Shown piece by piece: positions 9,796 through 18,862 of a stretch of DNA of 64,000 nt. A program made the translations under genes and the position numbers. Position 1 is the first letter of the stretch. Each line of letters starts with the position of its first letter. The notes beneath the pieces were generated by a model. It ran no database searches, had not been told where the DNA came from, and was given only the letters and a program-made list of their open reading frames with translations. Source of the DNA: JAQGMV01 sp035626595 (GTDB lineage: Bacteria; Pseudomonadota; Gammaproteobacteria; Burkholderiales; SG8-41); NCBI GenBank assembly GCA_035626595.1, contig DASPNJ010000109.1, forward strand, positions 1 through 64,000, read 5' to 3'.

Positions 9796-10902
9796 TTACT
9801 CGGCCATCCAACTCTCGGCGCCCGGCCATGCCTTCGGGCTCGCACGCTCGTACTGCGGCGGATATTTGATATCCGCGCCGAGCTCCAGCGCCGCGTGCCA
9901 CGGCCAGCGCGGGTCGAAAAGCATGCCGCGCGCGAGCGCGACGAAGTCGGCCTTGCCGCTCGCGACGATCTCTTCGGCCTGACGCGCGCCGGCGATAAGA
10001 CCCACGCTGCCGGTGGTGATGCCTACCTCGCGCTTTACCCGCTGCGCATACGGAACCTGATAACCCGGTGAGACCGGAACCTTCGCATCCAGCACGACCC
10101 CGCCGCCCGAAAGCGTGACGTAGTCGCAGCCCAGCGCCTTCAGCTCGCGCGCGTAAACCACCGCGTCTTCCGGCGTCCAGCCGCCCGGCGCGAAGTCGGT
10201 GCCGGAGATCTTCGCCCCGACGGCCTTCTCGCGCGGGAACGCTTCGCGCACGCCGCGGAAAACCTCGAGCGGGAAGCGCATGCGGTTCTCCAGGCTGCCG
10301 CCGTATTCGTCGCCGCGATGGTTCGAAAGCGGCGACAGGAACTCCGACAGCAGATATCCGTGCGTCGAGTGAACTTCGACGAAATCGAGCCCGACACGCG
10401 CGGCGCGCCGCGCGGCCGACGCGAACGCCGCCTTCACGCGTTCCAGTCCCGCGCGGTCCAGCGCAAGCGGTGTCGGCCAGCCCGGCGCCAGCGCGAGCGG
10501 CGACGGCGCGCACGTGGTCCATGCGCCTTCTTGTTCCGCCAGCGGCCCGCGCCCTTCCCACGGCCGGTGGGCAGAGGCCTTGCGGCCGGCATGGTTCAAC
10601 TGCACGCCGATGCGAATCGGCGAGATCGTGCGCACGAAATCGACGACGCGCTTCATCGCCGCCTCGTTCTCGTCCGAATAGAGACCGGTGCACCAGCGCG
10701 TAATCCGCCCTTCGGGCAGCACGCCGGTCGCTTCGATCGGCAGCATCGAGGCGCCGGAGAGGGCGAGATTCCCGAGATGCTGCACGTGCCAATCGGTCAT
10801 CGAACCCTCGTTCGCGCTGTACTGGCACATGGCCGCGATCGTCACGCGGTTCGCGAGCGGCACGGGGCCGATGGAAAGCGGCGAAAAAAGCTTGCTCGTC
10901 AT
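9796..10902 (-). CDS. NADH:flavin oxidoreductase, Old Yellow Enzyme (YqjM-like)
   Basis: FMN-dependent ene-reductase that uses NAD(P)H to reduce activated C=C bonds; cytoplasmic TIM barrel. The 368 residues show the class II (YqjM type) features MCQYSA near 25-30 with its FMN-tuning Cys, QLNHAGRKAS, and HSTHGYLLSEFLSP in the active site. The start at 10902 has GGGGA upstream. It lies 34 bp after the DASS transporter gene and probably belongs to one operon with that transporter and the IlvD/Edd dehydratase. Confidence 0.94.
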   Translation of the reverse strand: MTSKLFSPLSIGPVPLANRVTIAAMCQYSANEGSMTDWHVQHLGNLALSGASMLPIEATGVLPEGRITRWCTGLYSDENEAAMKRVVDFVRTISPIRIGVQLNHAGRKASAHRPWEGRGPLAEQEGAWTTCAPSPLALAPGWPTPLALDRAGLERVKAAFASAARRAARVGLDFVEVHSTHGYLLSEFLSPLSNHRGDEYGGSLENRMRFPLEVFRGVREAFPREKAVGAKISGTDFAPGGWTPEDAVVYARELKALGCDYVTLSGGGVVLDAKVPVSPGYQVPYAQRVKREVGITTGSVGLIAGARQAEEIVASGKADFVALARGMLFDPRWPWHAALELGADIKYPPQYERASPKAWPGAESWMAE

Positions 10903-10936
10903 ATATCCCCTAACAAAACAAAAAGCCGGACAGTCC

Positions 10937-12316
10937 CTAGCCGAAGTAACCGATGAGTCGCCACCAGAAGTAGTTGATCGGCATCAGCACGGTCAGGCTC
11001 AACACCGTCACGGGAACCGTGATCCGTAACACGCTCCGAAGCTTGAGACCGCCTACCTGCATGCCGACCACCATCGGCGGAACCTGATATGGAAACACCG
11101 CGGTCGTGAATCCGAGCACGATCGCCATCAGCGCGGCCTTGAGCGGCCAGCCTGCCGCATCGGCAAAGTGGCTGGCGAGCGGCGCGAGCAGCGCCGGCTG
11201 CGCGACGTTCGTGACGAAGGCGCCGGTGACGGTCGACAGTACCGTCAGGATGCCGAAGTTGACGGCATCGCGGCCGGCCTCGAGCCGCAGGGTCGCCTGC
11301 AGCGCGTCGCCGAGCCCGCGCGCGAGGCTCGTCTCCACCATGAGCGCGCCCATCCCGAGGATCGATGCGATATACCAGAACGGCGGAAGCTTCACGCGCT
11401 CGGTGAAGCTCGCCATCGGCATCACGCCGAGCGGCGGGATCAGCGTTGCGAGTCCCGCCGCGAGCCCGATCCAGCCCGGATGAATGCCGTGGACGAAGTC
11501 AGTCGCCCAGAGCGCAACCGCGGTGATCAGTATTCCGGAGAGACGCCTTTCGGCGCCCGTCATCGGCTCCGGCGCCTGCTGCGCCTCCAGCGGGCGCGTT
11601 TCGTCCGGAAACAGCATCCAGAGGAGCACGATCAGCAAGACCGCTTTCAGCACACCCATCACCGGCAACTGCACGAGCAGCCATTCGCCGTAGATGAACG
11701 TAATCCCGTAAAGCGTTTCCGCCGCGCCTGCGAGGATCAGATTCGGCGCGTTCGAGGGCAGAAAAACGGTGCCGATCTGGTAGTTCGCCATGATCGTCGC
11801 GAGGACTACGCCGTCGTAGCCGGCGCTTCCCGGCTTCAGTCCCGCGCGATGCGCGACTGCCGCCATGATCGGCACCAGCAGCAGAATGCGGCTGACCGTG
11901 GCCGGCATGACGACGCACATGACCGAGCACAGCAGCACGACGACCGCTATCAGCGCGCGATACGAGAGCGCGCGCCGGCCGATCAGCACGCGCGCGAGCC
12001 GCACGCCCAAGCCCGTCCGGTTCACCGCTTCCGCCAGTATCAGCCCGCCGAGCACCAGCCACAGCGTGCCGGAAGCGAATCCGGAGAACACCACCGGCGC
12101 CGGCGCGATCGCGAACAGCATCGCCAGCAGAAAAAAAAGCAGCGCGACGATGTGCTCGGGCAGCGAGCCGAGCGCCCAGAAGCCGACGACGAGGATGCAC
12201 AGCGCGGCGGCGTGCATCGTCTGTGTCGTGTAGCCGACCGGCGGCGGCAGGAAGAAGACGACGACGGCCGCGGCAATGACACCGGCCGTGCCGAAGCGAA
12301 CGACTGGATGCGTCAT
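10937..12316 (-). CDS. DASS/SLC13-family anion (dicarboxylate) symporter
   Basis: Inner-membrane protein of 459 residues with about 11-12 hydrophobic segments. Two signatures point to the divalent anion:Na+ symporter family: the SNAPN segment in the first half (TVFLPSNAPNLI, about 200-211) and the related loop TNVAQPALLAP in the second, which correspond to the two substrate-binding hairpins. It likely imports a di- or tricarboxylate with sodium. It sits between an IlvD/Edd dehydratase and an ene-reductase on the same strand, so the substrate may be an organic acid handled by them; that is inference. Confidence 0.85.
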   Translation of the reverse strand: MTHPVVRFGTAGVIAAAVVVFFLPPPVGYTTQTMHAAALCILVVGFWALGSLPEHIVALLFFLLAMLFAIAPAPVVFSGFASGTLWLVLGGLILAEAVNRTGLGVRLARVLIGRRALSYRALIAVVVLLCSVMCVVMPATVSRILLLVPIMAAVAHRAGLKPGSAGYDGVVLATIMANYQIGTVFLPSNAPNLILAGAAETLYGITFIYGEWLLVQLPVMGVLKAVLLIVLLWMLFPDETRPLEAQQAPEPMTGAERRLSGILITAVALWATDFVHGIHPGWIGLAAGLATLIPPLGVMPMASFTERVKLPPFWYIASILGMGALMVETSLARGLGDALQATLRLEAGRDAVNFGILTVLSTVTGAFVTNVAQPALLAPLASHFADAAGWPLKAALMAIVLGFTTAVFPYQVPPMVVGMQVGGLKLRSVLRITVPVTVLSLTVLMPINYFWWRLIGYFG

Positions 12317-12323
12317 CGCGTCG

Positions 12324-12398
12324 CGGTGACGCAGTGACGCGGTGATGCGGTGACGCAGTTTTTCACCTCGTCACCTCGTCACTGCATCACTGCATCAC
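12324..12398. repeat. Inverted octamer array (GTGACGCR/GTGATGCA type)
   Basis: Four 8-bp units (cGGTGACG, CAGTGACG, cGGTGATG, cGGTGACG; 12324-12355) are followed by about four and a half units in the opposite sense (TCACCTCG twice, TCACTGCA twice, TCAC; 12363-12398). Transcribed, the array would fold on itself. It fills the gap between the dehydratase and transporter genes and ends at the dehydratase stop codon. A shorter version lies at 15197-15212. Confidence 0.8.
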
Positions 12399-14128
12399 TA
12401 GTGGATCTCGGGGTCGGCCGTGGGCGCGCCGCCATGCAGGAAATCGAAGTCGCAGCCCTTGTCCGCCTGCGTGATGTGCCGCGCGAAGAGCGCGCCGTAA
12501 CCACGCTCGAAGCGCGCCGGCGGTTCTTTCCACGACGCTTTACGTTTCGCAAGCTCCGATTCGCTCACCTTGAGCTCGAGCTTGCGTCGCTCCACGTCGA
12601 GCTCGATCAGGTCGCCGTCCTGCACGAACGCGAGCGGTCCGCCGACGTACGATTCGGGTGAGACGTGCAGCACGCAGGTGCCGTACGACGTGCCGCTCAT
12701 GCGCGCGTCCGAGATCCGCACCATGTCGCGCACGCCTTTCCTGAGCAGCTTCTTCGGAATCGGAAGCTGTCCCCACTCCGGCATGCCAGGTCCTCCGAGC
12801 GGACCGCCGTTCTTTAGCACCAGCACTGAATTCTCGTCGACTTTCAGCGACTCGTCGTCGATGCGCGCGTTCATGTCGTTGTAGTCGCTGAACACGACCG
12901 CAGGACCGACGTGCTTCAAGAGATGCGGCTCGGCCGCCGTTGGCTTGATGATCGCGCCGTTCGGCGCGAGATTGCCGCGCAGCACCGCGAGCCCGCCGGT
13001 CTGCGACAGCGGGTTGTCGAGCGTGCGGATCACGTCGTCGTTGTAGATCTTCGCCTCGGCAATGTTCTCGCCCAGCGTCCTGCCGTTCACCGTCAGGCAA
13101 TCGAGCTTCAGCCGGTCCCCAAGCTCGCGCAGCAGTGCGCGCAAGCCCCCCGCATAGTAGAAGTCCTCCATCAGATATTTCGTTCCGGCCGGCCGGATGT
13201 TCGCGAGCACCGGCGTGGTACGCGCGATCTCGTCGAAGCGCTCGGCCGTGAGCTCGATGCCCGCACGTCCGGCGACGGCGGTCAGATGAATGATCGCGTT
13301 GGTCGAGCCGGACAACGCGTGTATCGCAGTGATCGCGTTGTCGAACGAGTCGCGCGTGAGCATGTCGGACGGTTTGAGATCCTCCCACACCATCTCCACG
13401 ATCCGCCGGCCGCTCATCTCCGCCATGCGCGGGTGATTGGCATCGGCAGCGGGGATCGACGCCGCCCCCGGCAGCGTGAGACCCAGCGTTTCCGCGACCG
13501 AGGTCATCGTGGAGGCCGTGCCCATGGTCATGCAGTGGCCGAACGAACGGGCGATGCCCTCCTCGACTTCCTGCCAGTCGCGCTCGGTGATCGTGCCGGC
13601 GCGCAGCTCCGCCCAGTATTTCCACGTGTCGCTGCCGGAGCCGAGCGGCTGGCCATGCCAGTTGCCGCGCAGCATGGGACCGGCCGGCATATAGATGACC
13701 GGCAAGCCCATGCTGATGCCGCCCATCAGCAAGCCCGGCGTCGTCTTGTCGCAACCACCCATGAGGACCGCGCCGTCGACCGGATGCGCGCGCAGGAACT
13801 CCTCGGCCTCCATCGCGAGAAAGTTGCGATAGAACATCGAGCTCGGCTTGAGGTACGTCTCGGAAACCGACTGGCACGGAAGCTCGACCGGAAAACCGCC
13901 GGCCTGCCACACGCCGCGTTTGACTTCTTCCACGCGCTGCTTGAAATGCGCGTGACAGGGATTCAGATCGCTCCAGGTCGACAGGATCGCGATCACGGGT
14001 TTGCCCGCGAAGTCTTCGCGCGTGTAGCCCATCTGGAGCGCGCGCGAGCGATGACCGAACGAACGCAGGTCTGTCGCGCCGAACCAGCGATGGCTGCGCA
14101 GGTCTTCGGGGCGCTTGCGTTGCGCCAT
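12398..14128 (-). CDS. IlvD/Edd-family dehydratase, probable sugar-acid (L-arabonate type) dehydratase
   Basis: Iron-sulfur enzyme that removes water from a dihydroxy or sugar acid to give a 2-keto acid. Of 576 residues, Cys58 (NPCH), Cys126 (GGCDKTTPG) and Cys199 (FGHCMTMGTAS) stand at the spacing of the [2Fe-2S] ligands in L-arabinonate dehydratase rather than being a classic 616-residue IlvD. The C-terminal MSGTSYG motif is present. The start at 14128 is ATG with GGAG nearby. It leads a minus-strand group with the DASS transporter and ene-reductase. Substrate assignment to a pentonate is a family-level guess. Confidence 0.9.
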   Translation of the reverse strand: MAQRKRPEDLRSHRWFGATDLRSFGHRSRALQMGYTREDFAGKPVIAILSTWSDLNPCHAHFKQRVEEVKRGVWQAGGFPVELPCQSVSETYLKPSSMFYRNFLAMEAEEFLRAHPVDGAVLMGGCDKTTPGLLMGGISMGLPVIYMPAGPMLRGNWHGQPLGSGSDTWKYWAELRAGTITERDWQEVEEGIARSFGHCMTMGTASTMTSVAETLGLTLPGAASIPAADANHPRMAEMSGRRIVEMVWEDLKPSDMLTRDSFDNAITAIHALSGSTNAIIHLTAVAGRAGIELTAERFDEIARTTPVLANIRPAGTKYLMEDFYYAGGLRALLRELGDRLKLDCLTVNGRTLGENIAEAKIYNDDVIRTLDNPLSQTGGLAVLRGNLAPNGAIIKPTAAEPHLLKHVGPAVVFSDYNDMNARIDDESLKVDENSVLVLKNGGPLGGPGMPEWGQLPIPKKLLRKGVRDMVRISDARMSGTSYGTCVLHVSPESYVGGPLAFVQDGDLIELDVERRKLELKVSESELAKRKASWKEPPARFERGYGALFARHITQADKGCDFDFLHGGAPTADPEIH

Positions 14129-14210
14129 GCGTGGATCTCCTTGGGAAGCGCGGGGGATGGCGCTTGTCGCGCCGGGTTTTCGTTTATTCTAGCTTCAGGA
14201 GGAGAACATC

Positions 14211-15191
14211 ATGAACCGATCCGCCCGTTGTCTCATGGCCGCGATCGCAGCGGCATCTTGCGCGCTCACGGCTGTCGGCGCGAACGCACAGACCTATCCG
14301 ACGAAACCGATTCGCGTCATCGTGCCGTACGCGCCGGGCGGTTCGACCGACGTGCTGCTGCGCATTTTTGCGCCGCGGCTTTCCGAAGCGCTGGGGCAGC
14401 AGGTGCTGATCGACAACCGCCCCGGTGCGGCCTCCATTGTCGGTCTGGACATCGTGGCGAAATCGCCGCCCGACGGCTACACCGTCGGCATCGCGAACAT
14501 CGCGTACGGCGCCAATCCGAGCATCTACCGAAAGATGCCGTTCGACACCGAGAAGGACTTCGCGCCTGTCGGGCAGATCGCGATCGTGACGCTCGTGCAC
14601 GCGGTGCATCCATCTGTGCCGGTCAAGTCCGTCAAGGAATACATCGCGCTCGCAAGATCGCAGCCGGGCGCGCTCACGTACGCGTCGGCCGGCAACGGCA
14701 GCGCCAACCACCTCGCGACCGCGCGCTTCGCGCACATGGCCGGGCTCAAATTGCAGCACGTGCCGTACAAAGGCGGCGGCCCGGCGGTGATCGCGATCGT
14801 CGGCGGCGAGGTGACGACGCTCTTCGCGACGATTCCGTCCGCCATCAGTCACTTCAAGAGCGGGAGGCTCCGCGCGCTGGCGGTGAGCAGCGCCAAGCGC
14901 AACTCGGCGCTGCCGGAGTTGCCGACGGTGGCGGAGGCGGGACCGCTCCCCGGCTTCGAAGCGATCGAATGGCAGGGCGTGATGGTCCCCGCCGGCACGC
15001 CGCGCGACGTGATCGTGAAGCTCAATCAGGCGTTCGCGAAGGTCACGTCGATTCCCGAGGTCAGAGAGAAAGTTTCGGCGCTCGGCGCGGACCTCGTCGC
15101 CAGCTCGCCCGAAGAATACGACGCGTTCCTCAAGCGCGAGCTCGCGACATGGTCGAAGGTCGTCAAGGCCGTGGGCATCAAAATCGACTGA
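14211..15191 (+). CDS. Bug/TctC-family periplasmic solute-binding protein (2 of 8)
   Basis: Periplasmic carboxylate receptor of 326 residues. Signal peptide about 1-26 ending ANAQ, then IRVIVPYAPGGSTDV, LIDNRPGAAS, PDGYTVGIA and HVPYKGGGPAV. ATG at 14211 has AGGAG seven bases upstream. It begins a plus-strand series with a ThDP enzyme, a beta-hydroxyacid dehydrogenase and an amidohydrolase, divergent from the dehydratase; the set looks like uptake plus breakdown of one organic acid. Confidence 0.93.
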   Translation: MNRSARCLMAAIAAASCALTAVGANAQTYPTKPIRVIVPYAPGGSTDVLLRIFAPRLSEALGQQVLIDNRPGAASIVGLDIVAKSPPDGYTVGIANIAYGANPSIYRKMPFDTEKDFAPVGQIAIVTLVHAVHPSVPVKSVKEYIALARSQPGALTYASAGNGSANHLATARFAHMAGLKLQHVPYKGGGPAVIAIVGGEVTTLFATIPSAISHFKSGRLRALAVSSAKRNSALPELPTVAEAGPLPGFEAIEWQGVMVPAGTPRDVIVKLNQAFAKVTSIPEVREKVSALGADLVASSPEEYDAFLKRELATWSKVVKAVGIKID

Positions 15192-15196
15192 GCGCG

Positions 15197-15240
15197 GTGA
15201 CGCGGTGATGAACTGACGTAGGGTGCGCCAGTGGCGCACC
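15197..15240. repeat. Octamer pair plus GTAGGGTGCG hairpin, copy 2
   Basis: GTGACGCG and GTGATGAA (15197-15212) repeat the octamer seen at 12324-12398. They are followed by GTAGGGTGCG and the perfect hairpin GGTGCGCC-AGT-GGCGCACC (15222-15240). The element separates a Bug gene from the ThDP enzyme gene and could reduce read-through between them. Confidence 0.75.
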
Positions 15241-15260
15241 GTGCAAATGACGGAGCAGAA

Positions 15261-17042
15261 GTGACGGACAAACTGAAGGGCGCCGAGGTCATCGTCGAGT
15301 ACCTGATCAAGGAGAAGGTGCCGTATCTCTTCGGCTTGTGCGGGCACGGCAACGTCGGTTTTCTCGACGCCGCGGCTGCGGCTTCCGGCCGCATCAAGAC
15401 GATCTCCACGCATCACGAGCAGTCCGCCGGTTACATGGCCGACGCGTACTACAAGATCAAGCATCAGCCGGTCGCGACCTTCACGTCGTGCGGTCCCGGC
15501 TCCTGCAACCTCGTGATCGCGCTCGCGAACGCGATGATGGACTCCTCGGCCTATCTCGCGATCACCGGCAACGTGCCGACGACGCAGTTCAATCGCATGC
15601 CGTTCCAGGAGACCGGCCGCTACTACCAGGGCGATTTCCCGTCGGTTATCCGTCCCTACGTGAAGCGCAGCTTCCAGCCCACCCGCGCGGATATGGTGCC
15701 GATCGCGATGAAGCAGGCGTTCGGGCTGCTGCGCACCGGCCGGCCGGGTCCGGTGAACATCGACGTCCCGCTCGACATATTCCAGGAGGAGACGTCGCTG
15801 CCGGTACCGCAGCCCGATCCAGTCGTGTACCAGCGCTCGCCGGGCGACCCGGAAGGACTGCGTAAAGCGTTGCAGCGGCTGCTGGAGGCGCAGCGGCCCG
15901 TCATCCTCGCGGGCCAGGGCCTGCTGTTGAGTGAAGCGACGGACGAGCTGCTCGAATTCATCAAGGTGCTGCGCATTCCGGTGGTCACCAGCCCCAACGG
16001 CAAAGGGGCGATCGACGAAACACACGAATTCGCGCTCGGGCCGATCGGCAGGAACGGCACGTACGCCGCGAATGAAGCGACGAAGAATGCGGACGTCCTG
16101 CTCGCGCTCGGATGCAGCTTCGACGACCGCACGACGAGCGCATGGATCGAGGGTTACACGCTGCAGATCCCGCCGACCGCGCTCATCCACGTCGACATCG
16201 ATCCGGTGGAGATCGGCCGCAACTATCCGACCGAGATCGGCCTCATCGGCGACGCCGGGGCCACGCTCGCGGCGCTCACCGCGCTCGCGCGCGACAAGCT
16301 CGGCGGCCGTGCGAAGAGCTATTCGGACTGGACGGCGCGGCTCTCCGAGCACACGAGCCTGTGGGACGACTATCAGTCGAAGTTCTCGCAGAGCGAGGCT
16401 ACGCCGGTCCGTCCCGAGCGCCTGATGAATGCGCTCTCGCGCGTCGTGCCCGAGAACGCGATCTTCGCGACCGACGTCGGCGTGCACCACAACTGGGTGG
16501 TCCAGCTCTGGAAAACGCGCCGGCCGCGCCACCTGCTGCAATCCTGGGGATTCGCGGCGATGGGATACGCGAGCTCCGGGATACTGGGCGCCAAGCTCGC
16601 GCAGCCCGATTCACCCGCGATCGCCGTCGTGGGTGACGGCTCGTTCCTCATGACGCCGCACATTCTCGCGACCGCCGCCGAGTACGGGATCCCGGCTGTG
16701 TGGGTCGTGTGGAACAACTATGGCTACTGCTCGATTCGCGACCTTCAGCTCGGCTCGTTCAAGACCGGCGAGCTCGCGACGAGCTTCGCGAACGACGAGA
16801 CGGGTGCGCTCCAGAACACCGATTTCGCGCTGCTCGCACGCTCGATGGGGGTGGAAGGCGCGCGCGTGGAGCGTCCCGGCGATATCGAAGGCGCGCTCGA
16901 GACCGCGATCAAAGCCAACAAGCCGTATCTCGTCGAAGTGGTGGTCGACCGCGAGGTGCGGCCCGTCGGCACGGGCACCTGGGTACTCCCGCCGCTCCCG
17001 CATCCGGAGCCGAATTTCTTGAAGCTCGCCCGTAACAGCTAA
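15261..17042 (+). CDS. Thiamine-diphosphate-dependent enzyme, acetolactate synthase-like
   Basis: Decarboxylase/carboligase-type ThDP enzyme of 593 residues. The N-terminal domain has the catalytic glutamate Glu53 in THHEQSAGYMA; the C-terminal domain has the cofactor-binding GDGS at 458-461 and the following WNNYGY. The GTG at 15261 is chosen because GGAG lies five bases upstream; the longer frame from 15231 would begin inside a repeat hairpin. It resembles the large subunit of acetolactate synthase but no small subunit is near. With the neighbouring dehydrogenase and amidohydrolase it probably acts on a keto acid in catabolism. Confidence 0.88.
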   Translation: MTDKLKGAEVIVEYLIKEKVPYLFGLCGHGNVGFLDAAAAASGRIKTISTHHEQSAGYMADAYYKIKHQPVATFTSCGPGSCNLVIALANAMMDSSAYLAITGNVPTTQFNRMPFQETGRYYQGDFPSVIRPYVKRSFQPTRADMVPIAMKQAFGLLRTGRPGPVNIDVPLDIFQEETSLPVPQPDPVVYQRSPGDPEGLRKALQRLLEAQRPVILAGQGLLLSEATDELLEFIKVLRIPVVTSPNGKGAIDETHEFALGPIGRNGTYAANEATKNADVLLALGCSFDDRTTSAWIEGYTLQIPPTALIHVDIDPVEIGRNYPTEIGLIGDAGATLAALTALARDKLGGRAKSYSDWTARLSEHTSLWDDYQSKFSQSEATPVRPERLMNALSRVVPENAIFATDVGVHHNWVVQLWKTRRPRHLLQSWGFAAMGYASSGILGAKLAQPDSPAIAVVGDGSFLMTPHILATAAEYGIPAVWVVWNNYGYCSIRDLQLGSFKTGELATSFANDETGALQNTDFALLARSMGVEGARVERPGDIEGALETAIKANKPYLVEVVVDREVRPVGTGTWVLPPLPHPEPNFLKLARNS

Positions 17043-17057
17043 ATCGGAAGGACCAAG

Positions 17058-17921
17058 ATGCGCAACATCGCATTCATCGGCATCGGCGCGATGGGCGAGC
17101 CCATGGCGGCGAATCTTCTCAAGAAACAGTTTCGCGTCACCGCGATGAAGCACCGCCGCGCCGAGCCGGCGCAGCGTCTCGCGCAGCAAGGCGCGAGCCT
17201 CGCCGATACGCCGGCCGCGAGTGTCAAGGCCTGCGATGCGGTGGTGCTCAGCCTGCCGACATCGCGCGAAGTCGAAGCCGTGGTGCTTGGCCGCGAGGGC
17301 GTGCTCGAAAACGCCGCGCCGGGCACGATCGTCGTCGATTGCTCGACGAGCAATCCGCCGAGCACGCGCAAGCTCGCGCAGATGCTGAAGGAGAAAGACA
17401 TCGCGCTGATTGATGCGCCAGTCACGCGCGGGGTCGCGGGCGCCAAACAGGGCACGCTCGCGTTTTTCCTCGGAGGCGACGAGCGCGACATCGCGAAGGT
17501 GAAGCCGGTGCTCGAAGCGATGTGCAACACGTTCCAGCACGTCGGCCCGGTCGGCGCCGCACACACGGTGAAAATCATCAGCAACGTGCTGAGCTACGCC
17601 ACAGTGGCGCTGGTGAACGAGGCGCTCATGCTGGGCGCGAGGAACGGCGTCGATCTGGACGTCCTGCAGAAGGCGCTGATGGAAGGCGCCACCAGCAAGG
17701 CGCTCGAATCGTTCGGGCCGCGCATCATCAAAGGCGAATACGATCCGCCGCGGGTTTCAGTCGACCACGTGTGCGAAGACATGCTGCTCGCACAGGAGCT
17801 CGCGACTACGGGCTGCGCCCCGCTCTTCGGCATCGGCGTCGCGCAGGAGATCTATCGGCTGGCTCAGTCGCAGGGTCACGGCGCGCGCGACATGTCGATC
17901 GTCGCGGAACTCTGGAAATAA
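17058..17921 (+). CDS. NAD(P)-dependent beta-hydroxyacid dehydrogenase (HIBADH family)
   Basis: Oxidises a 3-hydroxy acid such as 3-hydroxyisobutyrate or tartronate semialdehyde-type substrates, or works in reverse. The 287 residues begin with the Rossmann motif FIGIGAMGEPMAANL; the substrate-binding DAPVTRGVAGA and the catalytic Lys region (AHTVKIISNVL) follow. The ATG at 17058 follows GGAAGGA and lies 15 bp after the ThDP enzyme, so they are co-transcribed. A terminator hairpin follows at 17971. Confidence 0.93.
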   Translation: MRNIAFIGIGAMGEPMAANLLKKQFRVTAMKHRRAEPAQRLAQQGASLADTPAASVKACDAVVLSLPTSREVEAVVLGREGVLENAAPGTIVVDCSTSNPPSTRKLAQMLKEKDIALIDAPVTRGVAGAKQGTLAFFLGGDERDIAKVKPVLEAMCNTFQHVGPVGAAHTVKIISNVLSYATVALVNEALMLGARNGVDLDVLQKALMEGATSKALESFGPRIIKGEYDPPRVSVDHVCEDMLLAQELATTGCAPLFGIGVAQEIYRLAQSQGHGARDMSIVAELWK

Positions 17922-17925
17922 ACCT

Positions 17926-17978
17926 ACGACGCGCCGCGACGCTTCACGTCGCAGCGCAAAAAATCGCTTAGCGCGGCA
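17926..17978 (+). repeat. Duplicated intergenic element, copy A
   Basis: The block ACGACGCGCCG-C-GACGC and, after a short variable part, GCGCAAAAAATCGCTTA-G-CGCGGCA recurs almost unchanged at 18849-18900. The two copies flank the amidohydrolase gene. In this copy the end forms the stem of the terminator at 17971. Confidence 0.75.
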
Positions 17979-17995
17979 GTCGCCGCGCTTTTATA
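17971..17995 (+). terminator. Rho-independent terminator after the dehydrogenase
   Basis: GCGCGGC (17971-17977) and GCCGCGC (17982-17988) pair across the loop AGTC and are followed by TTTTATATAT. It would end transcripts from the Bug/ThDP/dehydrogenase group before the amidohydrolase, which starts at 18008. Confidence 0.75.
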
Positions 17996-18007
17996 TATAT
18001 TGGCGGG

Positions 18008-18862
18008 ATGCCGGTGATCGACTTTCGACTGCGCCCGCCGCTCAAGGGCTTCCTCGACATGATCATGTACGCGAACGCCGCGCGGCGCGACGATGCCACG
18101 CGGCGGCATGGCATGGAGCCCGCGCCTTCCGCGCAGCAGCAGTCGATGGCGCTTCTGCTCGCGGAGATGGACGAGGCCGGCGTCACGCAGGGCGTGGTCA
18201 TGGGCCGCTTCTCCGGCGTCTACGGCTCGGTCAGCAACCGCGACATCGCGGACATCGTGCAGGCGTATCCCGGGCGCTTCATCGGCGTGGGCTCGATCGA
18301 TCCCAGCGAACGCAAGCGAGCGATCCGCCAGATCGACGAAGCGATCGCGCTCGGGCTGAAAGGCATCAACCTCGAGCCGGGCGCCTACCCCGCGCCGATG
18401 TTCCCGGACGATCGCCGGCTCTACCCGCTCTACGCCCACTGCGAAGATCGCGGCATTCCGGTGACGGTGATGGCGGGCGGCAGCGCCGGACCCGATCTCG
18501 CCTACACCGACCCGGTGCACATCGATCGCGTCGCCGGCGATTTTCCGGGTCTGCGTATCGCCATCACGCACGGCGGCTGGCCATGGGTGCACCAGATCCT
18601 GCACGTCGCCTACCGGCGGCCCAACCTGTACCTCTCGCCCGATCAGTATCTGTGCAACATGCCCGGCATGGACGACTACATCCGCGCGGCCAACGGTTTT
18701 CTGTCCGACCGGTTTCTGTACGGCAGCTCGTATCCGTTCATCGGCGTGGCGCGCTACGCCGCGTGGTTTCGCGCGTTGCCGATCAGGCCCGAGCTGCTCG
18801 AGGGCCTCATGCACGGCAACGCCGCCCGCTTCCTCGGAATAAAAATCCACGACGCGCCGTGA
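18008..18862 (+). CDS. Amidohydrolase-2 family metal-dependent hydrolase
   Basis: Member of the amidohydrolase/ACMSD-like superfamily, which includes decarboxylases and lactone or amide hydrolases; substrate unknown. The 284-residue protein shows the segment GLKGINLEPGA, the metal-type motif AITHGGWPWV near 180 and the C-terminal HGNAARFLGI. The usual N-terminal HxH is replaced by DFRLRPP, which is common in this subfamily. The ATG follows GCGGG only, a weak site. It stands after a terminator, so it may have its own promoter. Confidence 0.85.
   Translation: MPVIDFRLRPPLKGFLDMIMYANAARRDDATRRHGMEPAPSAQQQSMALLLAEMDEAGVTQGVVMGRFSGVYGSVSNRDIADIVQAYPGRFIGVGSIDPSERKRAIRQIDEAIALGLKGINLEPGAYPAPMFPDDRRLYPLYAHCEDRGIPVTVMAGGSAGPDLAYTDPVHIDRVAGDFPGLRIAITHGGWPWVHQILHVAYRRPNLYLSPDQYLCNMPGMDDYIRAANGFLSDRFLYGSSYPFIGVARYAAWFRALPIRPELLEGLMHGNAARFLGIKIHDAP

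Noticed and set aside
12317..12400. The octamer array as a CRISPR.
   Set aside because: Units are 8 bp, directly adjacent without spacers, and inverted halfway.
15231..15260. GTG at 15231 as start of the ThDP enzyme.
   Set aside because: It lies inside a palindromic repeat hairpin without a ribosome-binding site, while GTG 15261 has GGAG at proper distance.
14184..16541. A 785-codon minus-strand open frame, and similar long frames at 1603-3414 and 12911-15208.
   Set aside because: They lie opposite genes with clear family motifs, are Arg-rich and show no domain; they arise from codon bias.
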